Source of the DNA: an uncultured Microbacterium sp.
Lineage (GTDB): Bacteria; Actinomycetota; Actinomycetes; Actinomycetales; Microbacteriaceae
Length of the DNA: 64,000 nt
Direction: 5' to 3'
NCBI RefSeq assembly: GCF_945952435.1
Contig: NZ_CAMFHZ010000016.1
Coordinates: forward strand, 1 to 64,000
Position numbers and translations under genes: made by a program. Shown here piece by piece: positions 1-8,123 of the stretch. Each line of letters starts with the position of its first letter. Position 1 is the first letter of the stretch. A model generated the notes under the pieces. That model was not told the origin of the DNA and ran no database searches. It saw only the letters and a list, made by a program, of their open reading frames with translations.

Positions 1-48
1 GCCTGCTTTGCAAGCAGGATGTCAGGAGTTCGAATCTCCTAGGCTCCA
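1..48 (+). tRNA. tRNA-Ala (TGC), 3' part only
   Basis: The window opens inside a tRNA. The anticodon stem-loop is CCTGC-TTTGCAA-GCAGG with anticodon TGC, followed by a short variable region, a T arm (AGGAG-TTCGAAT-CTCCT) and the acceptor 3' strand AGGCTCC plus discriminator A at 48. Position 70 is T, as required for the G3:U70 pair that marks tRNA-Ala. CCA is not encoded. The 5' half lies outside the window. Confidence 0.9.
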
Positions 49-431
49 CAGTTTTCGCCGTCGGCGCTCCCGTCATCGGGGTCGGCCCTGGCCTCTTCGC
101 GGATCGCCGTCCTCGCCAGAAGGGCGAGGACCAGAGCGGCCGCGGTCGACGCGGCGGCGACCCAGATCGGAGCGGTCGCGAGGGAGACGGCGGACAGCGC
201 CGCGGCGCCGATCACCGGTCCCGCCGCGGCACCGAGGTTCAGCGCCGCGGTGGCGTAGGCCCCTGCCATCGTGGGCGCACCGGAGGCCGCGTAGAGGACG
301 CGCGTGATCAGCGTGCTACCGACCCCGAACGCCAACACGCCCTGCGTGGAGGCGAGGGCGAGGAGCGCCGCGGGGTGCTGCCAGCGGCCCGGAGTTCGCG
401 AGTCGCCCGTGCGGACGCGGGCGAAGAGGAG
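39..431 (-). pseudogene. C-terminal remnant of an MFS transporter
   Basis: The readable frame runs from just after a stop at 432-434 to a TAG at 39-41, about 130 codons. It resembles the last three membrane helices of a DHA1/AraJ-type exporter, including a stretch like APTMAGAYATAALNLGAAAG followed by a final hydrophobic helix and a charged tail. No start codon with a ribosome site and no first nine helices are present, so the gene is 5'-truncated. Its stop codon lies inside the 3' end of the tRNA-Ala gene on the opposite strand. Function is presumably lost. A frameshift further upstream cannot be excluded, but the sequence above 434 does not look like MFS protein in any frame I read. Confidence 0.6.
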
Positions 432-581
432 CTATGCGCTCAACGGCTTCCGGGGCTGACGGTGTGACCGAAAGCCCCCGACGCGTCTGACTCGGGACTC
501 GACATGCGTCGATCCTACTCGGCGCCCCTTCGCCGCGACGGCCGCGCGAGCCCCGCCTCGGGATCTTGGCATACTGGCCGG

Positions 582-986
582 ATGAGGACTTTCGCGCGGT
601 GGCTGCTCGCAGCCGGGATGACGTTCGCCGGAGTGTCGCACCTGTTCTGGGCGCGCAAGGAGTTCCAGGCCCAGGTGCCCGACGCCCTCACCGAGGCGCT
701 GCCGATCGACAAGGACGCCGTCGTGGTGGCCTCGGGGGCGGTCGAGATCATGTTCGGTGCGGCGCTCGTCGCCCTGCCACGGGATCGCGCGCGGATCGGC
801 GCCCTGCTCGCCGCGTTCTTCGTCGCCGTGTTCCCGGGGAACATCGCGCAGGCGGTGGACCGCCGACCCGCTTTCGGCCTCGACAGCGATCGACGTCGAT
901 GGGTGCGGCTCGCCTTCCAACCGCTGCTCGTGGCCTGGGCGATCTGGTGCACGAGAGACGGGCGCCGGAGCTCGTCGAAGGGCTGA
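582..986 (+). CDS. DoxX-like small integral membrane protein
   Basis: 134 residues with about four hydrophobic helices (roughly 5-22, 45-63, 68-90, 110-126) and the motif FAGVSHLFWARKEFQAQVPD, typical of DoxX/DoxD-like membrane proteins of unknown substrate. The start at 582 is preferred because a -10-like CATACT (570-575) ends 6 nt before the ATG, the spacing expected for a leaderless mRNA; no ribosome site is needed. It stands alone between the MFS remnant and the convergent MocR gene. A redox or quinone-linked role is known for some relatives but nothing here shows it. Confidence 0.75.
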   Translation: MRTFARWLLAAGMTFAGVSHLFWARKEFQAQVPDALTEALPIDKDAVVVASGAVEIMFGAALVALPRDRARIGALLAAFFVAVFPGNIAQAVDRRPAFGLDSDRRRWVRLAFQPLLVAWAIWCTRDGRRSSSKG

Positions 987-1019
987 TCCCGGCGGTGTTC
1001 TGCGCCGCCGCCGGAACCC

Positions 1020-2462
1020 TCAGACGAGCGCCTCGGCCAGGGCGTGCCCTGCGCCGTCCCGCTCCTCCGCTGCCGTCGTCACCCGGTCTCCCGCGGTGAC
1101 CCGCTCCCAGGATCCGGCGAGCACGTCGACCGCCCGGACGAGCTCTCGCGGCTCGGCCGTGAACGGGATCCGCAGGTGCCGCTCCTGCCCGCCCTCGACC
1201 GCGAACCGCGGACCGGGGCTCAGGTGCAGTCCGTGCTGAGCCGCGTCGATGACGAGCGCCGAGCTGAGCGGAGCGCCCAACCCCACCCACAGAGCCACCC
1301 CTCCGCGCACGGTCGGCACCGACCACGACGGGAGCCGCGCCGCGAGGGCGTCCCCGAGCGCATCGCGCCCCGCACCCAGCAGCGCGGCACGCTGCGGCAG
1401 GATCTCGTCGAGCCGGGTCACGACCCGGGTCGCGACCGCCTGATCCAGGTCCGGGGTGCCGAGGTCGAAGGAGGCACGCGCGGCACGCAGGCGGCGGATC
1501 GTCTCCTCCGATGCACGGATCCACCCGATCCGCAGCCCGCCCCACACCGACTTGCCGAGGGATCCGACGCGCAGCGCCGCCGTGTCGAGCCCGGCCGGGA
1601 TCGGCGGGAGCGGATCGTCGATCGCGAGCTCGGCGGTGGTGTCGTCGACGATGAGCGCGCTCCCCGCATCGTGGGCCGCCCGGGCGAACACGGCGCGTTC
1701 GGCCGCGGTCATCGTGCGCCCCGTGGGGTTCTGGAACTCGGGCATGAGATAGGCGAGGACCGGTCGGGTGCGGGCGAAGGCCTGCGTCGCGCGGTCGAGA
1801 TCCCACCCGTCCTCGACGGTCACGGGCACGCCCACCAGCCGGGCGTCGGCGCGGCGGAACGTCTCGGCGGCGTGCGGATAGGTCGGGGTCTCGATCAGCA
1901 CGCGATCGCCCCGGCGGAGCAGCGTTCCGGCGATGAGGTTGAGGGCGTGCTGCGCCCCGTTCGAGACCATGATCTGCGCGGGCGACGTCGGCAGGCCGCG
2001 CCGCGTGTACCGCTCGGCGATCGCGGTGCGGAGCTCGAGGTGGCCGAGGATGTCGTACCCCGAGCGCGAGACGAGCGCCGTCGCGGATCCGGCGACCTCC
2101 GCGATGACGCCGGGAAGACCGGGCCAGGCCGGCGGACTCGCCTGCTGCAGGTCGATGCCCTCCCGATCGAACCAGCGTGCGGCGGCGGTGCGGCCGAGCG
2201 GGCGGGTGACGCTGCCGGAGCCCTGTCGGCTCGCGATGTGCCCCGTGGCGCGCAGGCTGCGGTAGGCGGCCGCGACCGTCGTGCGGCTCACCGCGAGAGC
2301 GGTCGCGAGCTCGCGCTCGGCGGGCAGGGCGGTCTCCGGCGCGATCCGGTTGTCGAGACAGAGCAGCCGGATCGCGTCGGCGAGGGCGTCGTACGCCGGT
2401 TCCGTCGTGCGCCACAGTCCCAGGAGATCGACCAGCGCGCGGGCGGAGAGGCGGGAGTCCAT
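1020..2462 (-). CDS. MocR-family regulator (GntR HTH + aminotransferase fold)
   Basis: 480 residues: an N-terminal GntR-type winged helix (about 15-85, with LPAERELATALAVSRTTV) and a fold-type I aminotransferase domain. The PLP lysine is in SLGKSVWGG (about residue 304). MocR regulators bind PLP and usually control a neighbouring gene rather than act as enzymes. The divergent partner is a YczE-like membrane protein, the arrangement described for the MocR regulator YczR. A -10-like TAGCGT lies 6 nt before the ATG, suggesting a leaderless transcript. An inverted repeat in the shared promoter region is a candidate operator for both genes. Confidence 0.85.
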   Translation of the reverse strand: MDSRLSARALVDLLGLWRTTEPAYDALADAIRLLCLDNRIAPETALPAERELATALAVSRTTVAAAYRSLRATGHIASRQGSGSVTRPLGRTAAARWFDREGIDLQQASPPAWPGLPGVIAEVAGSATALVSRSGYDILGHLELRTAIAERYTRRGLPTSPAQIMVSNGAQHALNLIAGTLLRRGDRVLIETPTYPHAAETFRRADARLVGVPVTVEDGWDLDRATQAFARTRPVLAYLMPEFQNPTGRTMTAAERAVFARAAHDAGSALIVDDTTAELAIDDPLPPIPAGLDTAALRVGSLGKSVWGGLRIGWIRASEETIRRLRAARASFDLGTPDLDQAVATRVVTRLDEILPQRAALLGAGRDALGDALAARLPSWSVPTVRGGVALWVGLGAPLSSALVIDAAQHGLHLSPGPRFAVEGGQERHLRIPFTAEPRELVRAVDVLAGSWERVTAGDRVTTAAEERDGAGHALAEALV

Positions 2463-2481
2463 GAGGCCACGCTACCCCGAT

Positions 2482-2502
2482 TGGACTGCTTCAACCAGTC
2501 CA
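2482..2502. promoter_or_regulatory. Inverted repeat, candidate MocR operator
   Basis: Arms TGGACTG (2482-2488) and CAGTCCA (2496-2502) are perfect inverted repeats separated by 7 bp. They lie in the 61-bp region between the divergent MocR and YczE-like genes. A possible promoter for the latter (TTCAAC at 2490-2495, 16 bp, CATCAT at 2512-2517, ATG 6 nt on) overlaps the repeat, so binding would cover it. Confidence 0.55.
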
Positions 2503-2523
2503 CATCGGGAGCATCATGGATCC

Positions 2524-3144
2524 ATGACACGACGGGTGCTGCAACTGCTGATCGGACTGCCGCTGTACGGATTCGGCTGCGCGCTCACCATCGAGGCCGG
2601 TTTCGGCGTCGATCCGTGGACCGTCTTCGCGCAGGGGCTCTCGCTGCGGACCGGCATCGGCGTCGGCTGGGTGACGAACATCGTCGGTCTCCTCGTGCTG
2701 CTGCTCTGGATCCCGCTCCGGCAGAGGCCGGGGATCGGCACGGTTGCGAACGTGCTGCTCGTCGGCACGGCGATCCAGGGCACCCTCGCCGTGATCCCTC
2801 CCGTGTCCGATCTTCTTCCGCGGATCCTCGTTTTCGTGGCGGGAGTCGTCTCGGTGGCGGTCGCGAGCGGACTCTACATCGGCGCGAGGTTCGGCTCCGG
2901 CCCGCGTGACGGCCTGATGACCGGTCTGAACACCCGCTTCGGATGGCCGATCTGGGCATCGCGGCTCACGGTCGAGGTCACCGTGCTCGTGATCGGATGG
3001 CTGCTCGGCGGCACGGTGGGCATCGGCACGGTCGTCTTCGCGGCGTCGATCGGCCCGCTCGTGCACATCGCGCTCCCCCTTCTCGACACCGCCCGTCCCA
3101 CCCGGCGCGCGCCGCAGGCCGCTGCTCAGGTCGAACCGGCATGA
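2524..3144 (+). CDS. YczE/YitT-like membrane protein
   Basis: 206 residues with five or six membrane helices. It begins RRVLQLLIGLPLYGFGCAL and contains the conserved GFGVDPWTVFAQGL and FGSGPRDGLMTGL segments seen in YczE/YyaS-type proteins; the transported substrate is unknown. It is divergent from the MocR regulator, which probably controls it. The start at 2524 follows a CATCAT -10-like hexamer by 6 nt and gives the family's usual N terminus. The PAP2 gene follows after 7 bp and may be co-transcribed. Confidence 0.8.
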   Translation: MTRRVLQLLIGLPLYGFGCALTIEAGFGVDPWTVFAQGLSLRTGIGVGWVTNIVGLLVLLLWIPLRQRPGIGTVANVLLVGTAIQGTLAVIPPVSDLLPRILVFVAGVVSVAVASGLYIGARFGSGPRDGLMTGLNTRFGWPIWASRLTVEVTVLVIGWLLGGTVGIGTVVFAASIGPLVHIALPLLDTARPTRRAPQAAAQVEPA

Positions 3145-3151
3145 TGGAGGC

Positions 3152-3973
3152 ATGGCGGCGATTCGGGGATCACGGCCGTTCGCGATAGCCGCCGCCGTGC
3201 TGGCCGCCGCGTTCGTGGCCAGCTACTTCCTCTTCGTGCGCACGTACGCGGGGCAGATCGTCGACGAGCGGGCGTTCGCCGGCGCCGCGGACCAGCACGA
3301 CCTCGTCTATCGGCTCACCGGAGCCGTTCTCGGCAGCGTTCCCGCGATCGGGATCGGGGGCGGAGTGATCCTCACGCTCCTCATCGGGGGCATCACCCGC
3401 CGGTTCCGGCATGTGATCGTGGCGTTCGGGGTCGGTGCCGTCGCGCTCGGTCTCGCAGAGCTCGCGAAGCACGTCTTCCTCACACGGGCGGAGACCGGCG
3501 CGACAGACCTGCTCATCAACTCATTCCCTTCAGGGCATGCGACGGTGGCGGCGGCAGCGGCGTTCGCGGTGTTCCTCGTCTGCCCTCCCCGGTGGCGACC
3601 TCTCGCCGCGGTTCTCGGGGCCCTGTTCGCCGTCACCACGGGAGTTCTGCTCGTCATCGATCAATGGCATCGGCCGAGCGACGTCGTCGCCGCCTTCATG
3701 CTCGTCGCGGCATGCGGCTGTCTCGGGGGGATCGCCCTGATCGCGTGGGGTGTCGGTGCCCCGCGTCGAGCACCGCGACGATTGACGATCTGCTGGTGGA
3801 TCGCGGGGATCGCGGGCGTCGTCTCGCTCGTCGCCTTCGTCGTGATCTACGTCACGGTCGAGGAGCACGGAAGTCACCTGCAGATCGCGTATGCGGGGGG
3901 CGGTGCGGCGATCCTCGCCGCCGGAAGCGGGCTTGCGGCGGCCGGGAACGGACTGTTCCGCAGAATCGACTGA
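3152..3973 (+). CDS. PAP2-family membrane phosphatase
   Basis: 273 residues with a leading helix (about 10-28) and five or more further helices. Phosphatase motifs are visible: KHVFLTR at 106-112 (motif 1), PSGH at 126-129 (motif 2), and WHRPSDV at 172-178 with the His/Asp pair H173 and D177 (motif 3). The usual Ser-Arg before that histidine is replaced by hydrophobic residues, so motif 3 is incomplete. Likely dephosphorylates a lipid phosphate such as an undecaprenyl or phosphatidate species at the membrane. A GGAGG site sits just before the ATG, 7 bp after the YczE-like gene. Confidence 0.8.
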   Translation: MAAIRGSRPFAIAAAVLAAAFVASYFLFVRTYAGQIVDERAFAGAADQHDLVYRLTGAVLGSVPAIGIGGGVILTLLIGGITRRFRHVIVAFGVGAVALGLAELAKHVFLTRAETGATDLLINSFPSGHATVAAAAAFAVFLVCPPRWRPLAAVLGALFAVTTGVLLVIDQWHRPSDVVAAFMLVAACGCLGGIALIAWGVGAPRRAPRRLTICWWIAGIAGVVSLVAFVVIYVTVEEHGSHLQIAYAGGGAAILAAGSGLAAAGNGLFRRID

Positions 3974-4307
3974 ATGGTCTCCGCGTCTCCGATCACGGGA
4001 CCGGGAATGGCGCAGAACCGGAATATCGGTAAGCGTTCGATGTCGTTCGCCACCTCACGGGTGAATGACAGGAAAACGATTCCTGAACTAGGAAATCCCG
4101 CTTTCCCTCTGCGGGCGGCCGAGCCTTTCTCGCCGGATCGCGCACGCCACAGATTCATCCACATGTGGATGAATCTGTTAATAGATTTCGACCCGGAGGG
4201 AAATGTCATCCGGTCGCGTCGGTCGTGCGCATGCCGATCACGGCATCCCGATGCGACCGCGACGAGGGATTGCGCAGAACGCTCACGCCGGGTCCATACT
4301 CGTCGTC
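3974..4307. other. AT-richer intergenic spacer with palindromes
   Basis: No convincing gene. The sequence is visibly less GC-rich than its surroundings (about 50% GC around 4141-4200). It holds a TTCCT-GAACT-AGGAA repeat near 4081 and a perfect 30-bp palindrome at 4149-4178. Its right end carries the CATACT -10-like element of the next gene (4295-4300). Confidence 0.5.
4149..4178. repeat. Perfect 30-bp palindrome made of two DnaA-box-like halves
   Basis: The left half (4149-4163) is the exact reverse complement of the right half (4164-4178), with no loop. At the centre TCATCCACA (4155-4163) abuts TGTGGATGA (4164-4172). Each differs by one base from the DnaA box TTATCCACA / TGTGGATAA. It could also be a dimeric repressor site or form a cruciform. 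Confidence 0.7.
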
Positions 4308-4649
4308 ATGCCTTCCTCCCTCTCCCTCGACGGGCTGCGTTTCGCCATGGTGTCCTCGACCGCGAGCGAGGTGGACCCGCAGGCGCCCACGACCTTCCAC
4401 TACCACCAGGACGGTCGGCTGATCTGGGGCGAGTACACCGGCGACACGGTGACCGAGGGGCGCTTCGTCGGCGAGGTCGTGGAGGCGGAGGTGCGGGTCT
4501 CGTTCGCGCACGCGCTCGTGAGCGACGGATCCGTCGTGCGCGGTGATGCCGTGAGCCGCGCGGAGCACGAGGACGATGGAACGCTGCGCCTCGTCGAGGA
4601 CTTCGCCGTCGACGGCGTCGATCACGTGAGCGTCTGCCGGCAGGTCTGA
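4308..4649 (+). CDS. Conserved hypothetical protein (small beta-rich family)
   Basis: 113 residues, soluble, no signal peptide. The pattern DGLRFAMVSSTASGEVD-like start, then TFHYHQDGRLIWGEYTGD and VTEGRFVGEV matches a widespread small family that databases sometimes label N-acetylglutamate synthase without an acetyltransferase fold; I would not transfer that name. Repeated short beta-strand-like segments suggest a small barrel. The start at 4308 follows CATACT (4295-4300) by 7 nt, fitting a leaderless message. Convergent with the AsnC-type regulator. Function unknown. Confidence 0.7.
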   Translation: MPSSLSLDGLRFAMVSSTASEVDPQAPTTFHYHQDGRLIWGEYTGDTVTEGRFVGEVVEAEVRVSFAHALVSDGSVVRGDAVSRAEHEDDGTLRLVEDFAVDGVDHVSVCRQV

Positions 4650-4679
4650 GCAGGCCGGGGCGGGATCCGGCCGCGGCGG

Positions 4680-5255
4680 TCAGACGCGGGTGCCTCGGCC
4701 GAGGTCCGTCCGCGTGAAGCGCATCAGGCCGCTGTCGACGCCGATCGGATCGCGTCGGGGGATGTCGCCGGGCAGCACGAAAGGCCGCCGGAACACTTCG
4801 CCCATGACGATGGCCGTCTCGACCTTGGTTACCTCCGCGCGTGCGGCGATCGTGCCGATCACGAGCGACTGCATCGCCTCCATGTCGACGCTGCGCACGA
4901 TGAGCATGACGTCGTGCTCGCCCGTCATCACGATGGCCGACTCGATGTCGGGCATCTCCCCGATCGCCTGCAGGAACGACGTCCACTGCTGCGGTTGGAT
5001 CGTGCAGAACACGAGCGCGCTCACGCCCAGTCCGAGCCGTGCGGTGTCCACCGTCGCCGTGTAGCCGGTGATGATCCCCGCCCGGGTCAGCGATTCGACT
5101 CGGGAGTAGGCGCTCGCGCGGGAGATGCCCACCTCCTGCGCGAGCGCGGCGATCGAGATCCGTCCGTTGTGACGCAGGGCGCGGAGGATGTCGTACGCGA
5201 TTTCGTCGATCACGGGCGCGGTTCGTCCAGGGGAGGAAGGGGGAACGTCACTCAT
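4680..5255 (-). CDS. Lrp/AsnC-family transcriptional regulator
   Basis: 191 residues. An N-terminal HTH (about 17-65, with DILRALRHNGRISIAALAQE and GISRASAYSRVESL) is followed by an alpha/beta RAM-type ligand domain. It is divergent from the peptide ABC importer and probably regulates it, as Lrp-type proteins commonly control amino-acid and peptide uptake. The start at 5255 is chosen over upstream ATGs because a clear promoter ends 7 nt before it; two ATGs at 5264 and 5291 remain possible. Confidence 0.8.
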   Translation of the reverse strand: MSDVPPSSPGRTAPVIDEIAYDILRALRHNGRISIAALAQEVGISRASAYSRVESLTRAGIITGYTATVDTARLGLGVSALVFCTIQPQQWTSFLQAIGEMPDIESAIVMTGEHDVMLIVRSVDMEAMQSLVIGTIAARAEVTKVETAIVMGEVFRRPFVLPGDIPRRDPIGVDSGLMRFTRTDLGRGTRV

Positions 5256-5262
5256 GCTGGAC

Positions 5263-5291
5263 ATATTGCCGTAGTGACGGAAGCGTGACAA
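5263..5291 (-). promoter_or_regulatory. Sigma-70-type promoter of the AsnC-type gene
   Basis: On the minus strand: -35 TTGTCA (5291-5286), a 17-bp spacer, -10 CAATAT (5268-5263), then 7 nt to ATG 5255. This is among the clearest promoters in the window and implies a leaderless mRNA. On the plus strand a TATAGT (5324-5329) is a candidate -10 for the divergent importer operon. Confidence 0.6.
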
Positions 5292-5385
5292 TGGATTGCT
5301 CGAATCGAGGGTGATCTCTCGGATATAGTGCCGGAAAACCCGATCCGGTCGTCTGACCTGTCCATCTCAACGAGGAGGAACGCCC

Positions 5386-6972
5386 GTGGCCCGTTCTCAT
5401 CGCCACGCCGCCGCTGCGCTCATCGCCGTGGCCGCCATCGCGCTCGCCGGCTGCTCCGGCGGCAACTCGGCGAACAGCTCCAACGGCTCGTCGTCCGCCG
5501 GGGGCACCCTCGTCGTCGACACCGCGTTCTCGCTTGAGACCGGCGACCCGGGGCGCAACTACGTGCCCACGGGCAACATGGTGCTGCACGCGGTCTACGA
5601 CACGTTGCTCACCTTCCAGGGGTCCGACTCGAGCACCCCGAAGCCCGATCTCGCCACGATGAAGCAGAACTCCGATGCGACCGAGTTCACCTTCACGCTG
5701 CAGGACGGTCGCACGTTCTCTGACGGCACCCCGGTCACCGCGGACGACGTCGTCTTCTCCCTCGATCGCGTCGCCGGCATCGCCGACTCCAAGGCCAACT
5801 TCCTGATGGCCGGGATCACGGTCGCCAAGGTCGACGACAAGACGGTGAAGCTCACGACCAAGACCCCGTCCCTGCAGCTGCCGGCGATCGTGACCAACCC
5901 GTCGCTCGCGATCCTCAACTCCAAGGAGGTCGCCAAGCACGGCGGCAAGACCGACACCTCGGACGCCGCGAAGAGCTGGCTCGACGCGAACTCCGCGGGC
6001 TCGGGGCCCTACAAGCTGCAGACGCTCGACCTCACCCAGCAGGTGGTGCTCGTCAAGAACGACAAGTACGACGGCGAGGACAAGGCCGGCTACGACAAGA
6101 TCGTCGTGCGCAACATCTCGCAGTCCTCCACGCAGCTCACCAACCTCAAGGGCGGCGACTCGAACGTGGCGGTCGACCTCTCGGGCGATCAGGTGAAGAA
6201 CCTCGGATCCGGCTTCACGGTCGACTCGGCGCCGTCCGCCGAGACGCTCTTCCTGCTCGTCAACCAGGACAAGAACGTGGGCGGCGTCACGGCGAACCCG
6301 AAGTTCGCCGAGGCCGTGCGGTACGCGCTGGACTACGACAAGCTGCTCGAGCTCGCCGGATCCGGATCCGAGCAGGCCACCGGCGTCATCCCGCCGATGT
6401 TCCCCGGTGCCAACAAGGCCGGCGTGACGCAGGATCTGGATAAGGCCAAGGCCGCCCTCGCCGCCTCCGGCTACACCGGCCAGGAGATCAAGCTGCAGTT
6501 CCCGAACGACAACCCGGTGGGCGGCGTGGAGTTCACGCCGGTCGCCGAGCGCGTGCAGGAGCAGCTGAAGGCCGTCGGGATCACGGTCACGCTCGCGCCC
6601 GCGCCCTTCGCCACGGAGGTGCAGCCCTACGTCAAGGGGCAGGAGGCGTTCTCGCTCTGGTACTGGGGCCCGGACTACGCCGACTCCTCCTCGTTCCTCC
6701 CGTTCGGACCGGGCGAGAAGGTCGGCCTGCGCGCCGGCTGGACCGCCGAGGCGGATCCGACCATTGCCGGGCTCGTCGGCACCGCGAAGAACGCGACCAG
6801 CGTCGACGCGCGCAACACGGCCTTCAGCGACTACGCGAAGGCGATGCAGGAGTCCGGCCCGTTCGTGCCGCTCATCGTGCCGGGCATCAACCTCGCCAGC
6901 TCCGACAAGGTGGCCGGCCTCGAGTACAACGTGACCTGGACCCTCGACCTGCGCACGTTGCACGCGAAGTAA
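5386..6972 (+). CDS. Peptide/nickel-type ABC transporter substrate-binding lipoprotein
   Basis: 528 residues. Signal peptide with lipobox LAGC, so the mature protein is a membrane-anchored lipoprotein starting at Cys22. A Ser/Asn/Gly linker is followed by an SBP_bac_5 (DppA/OppA-type) fold, with EFTFTLQDGRTFSDGTPVTA, the family hallmark. It captures peptides or a related substrate outside the cell for the two permeases and two ATPases that follow. GTG start with a strong GAGGAGG site. The 83-bp gap to the next gene may allow higher expression of the binding protein. Confidence 0.85.
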   Translation: MARSHRHAAAALIAVAAIALAGCSGGNSANSSNGSSSAGGTLVVDTAFSLETGDPGRNYVPTGNMVLHAVYDTLLTFQGSDSSTPKPDLATMKQNSDATEFTFTLQDGRTFSDGTPVTADDVVFSLDRVAGIADSKANFLMAGITVAKVDDKTVKLTTKTPSLQLPAIVTNPSLAILNSKEVAKHGGKTDTSDAAKSWLDANSAGSGPYKLQTLDLTQQVVLVKNDKYDGEDKAGYDKIVVRNISQSSTQLTNLKGGDSNVAVDLSGDQVKNLGSGFTVDSAPSAETLFLLVNQDKNVGGVTANPKFAEAVRYALDYDKLLELAGSGSEQATGVIPPMFPGANKAGVTQDLDKAKAALAASGYTGQEIKLQFPNDNPVGGVEFTPVAERVQEQLKAVGITVTLAPAPFATEVQPYVKGQEAFSLWYWGPDYADSSSFLPFGPGEKVGLRAGWTAEADPTIAGLVGTAKNATSVDARNTAFSDYAKAMQESGPFVPLIVPGINLASSDKVAGLEYNVTWTLDLRTLHAK

Positions 6973-7055
6973 GACCCGGGGCCGGATCCCGTACCCCCCA
7001 CGGGATCCGGTCCCGATCCATCCGTCCGTCCGCCACCCGATCCGAGAGCGTCGAC

Positions 7056-8123
7056 GTGTCCGAGACCCGAGCCATCGCCACCCGCAGGGCGCGGCAATCG
7101 CAGCACACGCTGTTGCGGTTCCTCGCCCGACGGGCGCTGACGAGCGTGATCCTGCTGTTCGGGATCGTGCTGGTCACCTTCTCCCTGACCGTGATCGTGC
7201 CCGGCGATCCGGTGCGTGCGGCGCTCGGCGAGGGCGCGTCGTCGAACCCCGCGACCGTGGCCGCGTTCCGCGAGAAGTTCGGACTCGACCAGCCGGTCTG
7301 GATCCGGTTCTTCCGCTACGTCGGCAACCTGCTGCACGGCGACCTCGGCACGTCGATGACGACGGGACGCCCGGTGGCGGACGACCTCGCCAAGGCGATC
7401 CCCGCGACCGGCGAGATCGCCTTCTACGCCATCATCGTCAGCCTCGCCGTCGCGATCGTCCTGGGCACGCTCGCCGCCTATCGCCGCGGCAAGGCCACCG
7501 ACCAGGTGGTCCGTGTGGTGACGCTCGTCGGCCTCAGCATCCCCACGTTCTGGATGGCGATCCTCACCTACCAGCTCTTCTTCATGCAGCTGCACTGGGT
7601 GAGCGGATCCGGCAGGATCTCCCCCACGATCACCCCGCCGCCGCGCATCACCGGCTTCTACACGATCGACTATCTCCTCAACGGGGACTCGGTCGGGTTC
7701 TTCGACGCGACGAGCCACCTCGCGCTCCCGGTGCTCGTGCTGAGCCTGTTCACGATCGCGACACTGACCCGGTTCGTGCGTACCTCGGTGCTCGAAGTCC
7801 TCGACATGGACTACGCGCGTGCCGCCAGGGCGAAGGGCCTGAGCGGACGCCGGGTCGTCGTCGGATACGTGCTGCGGGGCGCCGCGCTGCCGATCCTGAC
7901 CCTCGTCGGCATCGCCTTCGGCAGCCTGCTCTCGGGCACGGTGCTCGTCGAGGCGGTGTTCGCCTGGCCGGGCCTGGGCACCTACGCCTACAACGCGTCG
8001 AAGAACCTCGACCTTCTCGCCGTCACCGGCGTGGGTCTCGTCGTCGGCGTGATCTACCTCGTCATCAACCTCGTCGTCGACGTGCTCTACGGCGTCCTGG
8101 ACCCGCGAGTGAGGCTGTCGTGA
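7056..8123 (+). CDS. ABC transporter permease, DppB-like
   Basis: 355 residues, six helices, with the DppB/OppB N-terminal pattern LARRALTSVILLFGIVLVTF followed by VPGDPVRAALGEGAS. A loop of about 45 residues precedes helix 4. The EAA-type cytoplasmic loop is DYARAARAKGLSGRRVV. It forms the translocation channel with the next permease. The GTG start at 7056 has only a weak GAGAG ribosome site; it overlaps the next gene by 4 bp (GTGA), indicating coupled translation. Confidence 0.87.
   Translation: MSETRAIATRRARQSQHTLLRFLARRALTSVILLFGIVLVTFSLTVIVPGDPVRAALGEGASSNPATVAAFREKFGLDQPVWIRFFRYVGNLLHGDLGTSMTTGRPVADDLAKAIPATGEIAFYAIIVSLAVAIVLGTLAAYRRGKATDQVVRVVTLVGLSIPTFWMAILTYQLFFMQLHWVSGSGRISPTITPPPRITGFYTIDYLLNGDSVGFFDATSHLALPVLVLSLFTIATLTRFVRTSVLEVLDMDYARAARAKGLSGRRVVVGYVLRGAALPILTLVGIAFGSLLSGTVLVEAVFAWPGLGTYAYNASKNLDLLAVTGVGLVVGVIYLVINLVVDVLYGVLDPRVRLS

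Noticed and set aside
5299..5309. CTCGA-A-TCGAG as an Lrp operator
   Set aside because: Arms of only 5 bp; too short to support a claim without comparison.
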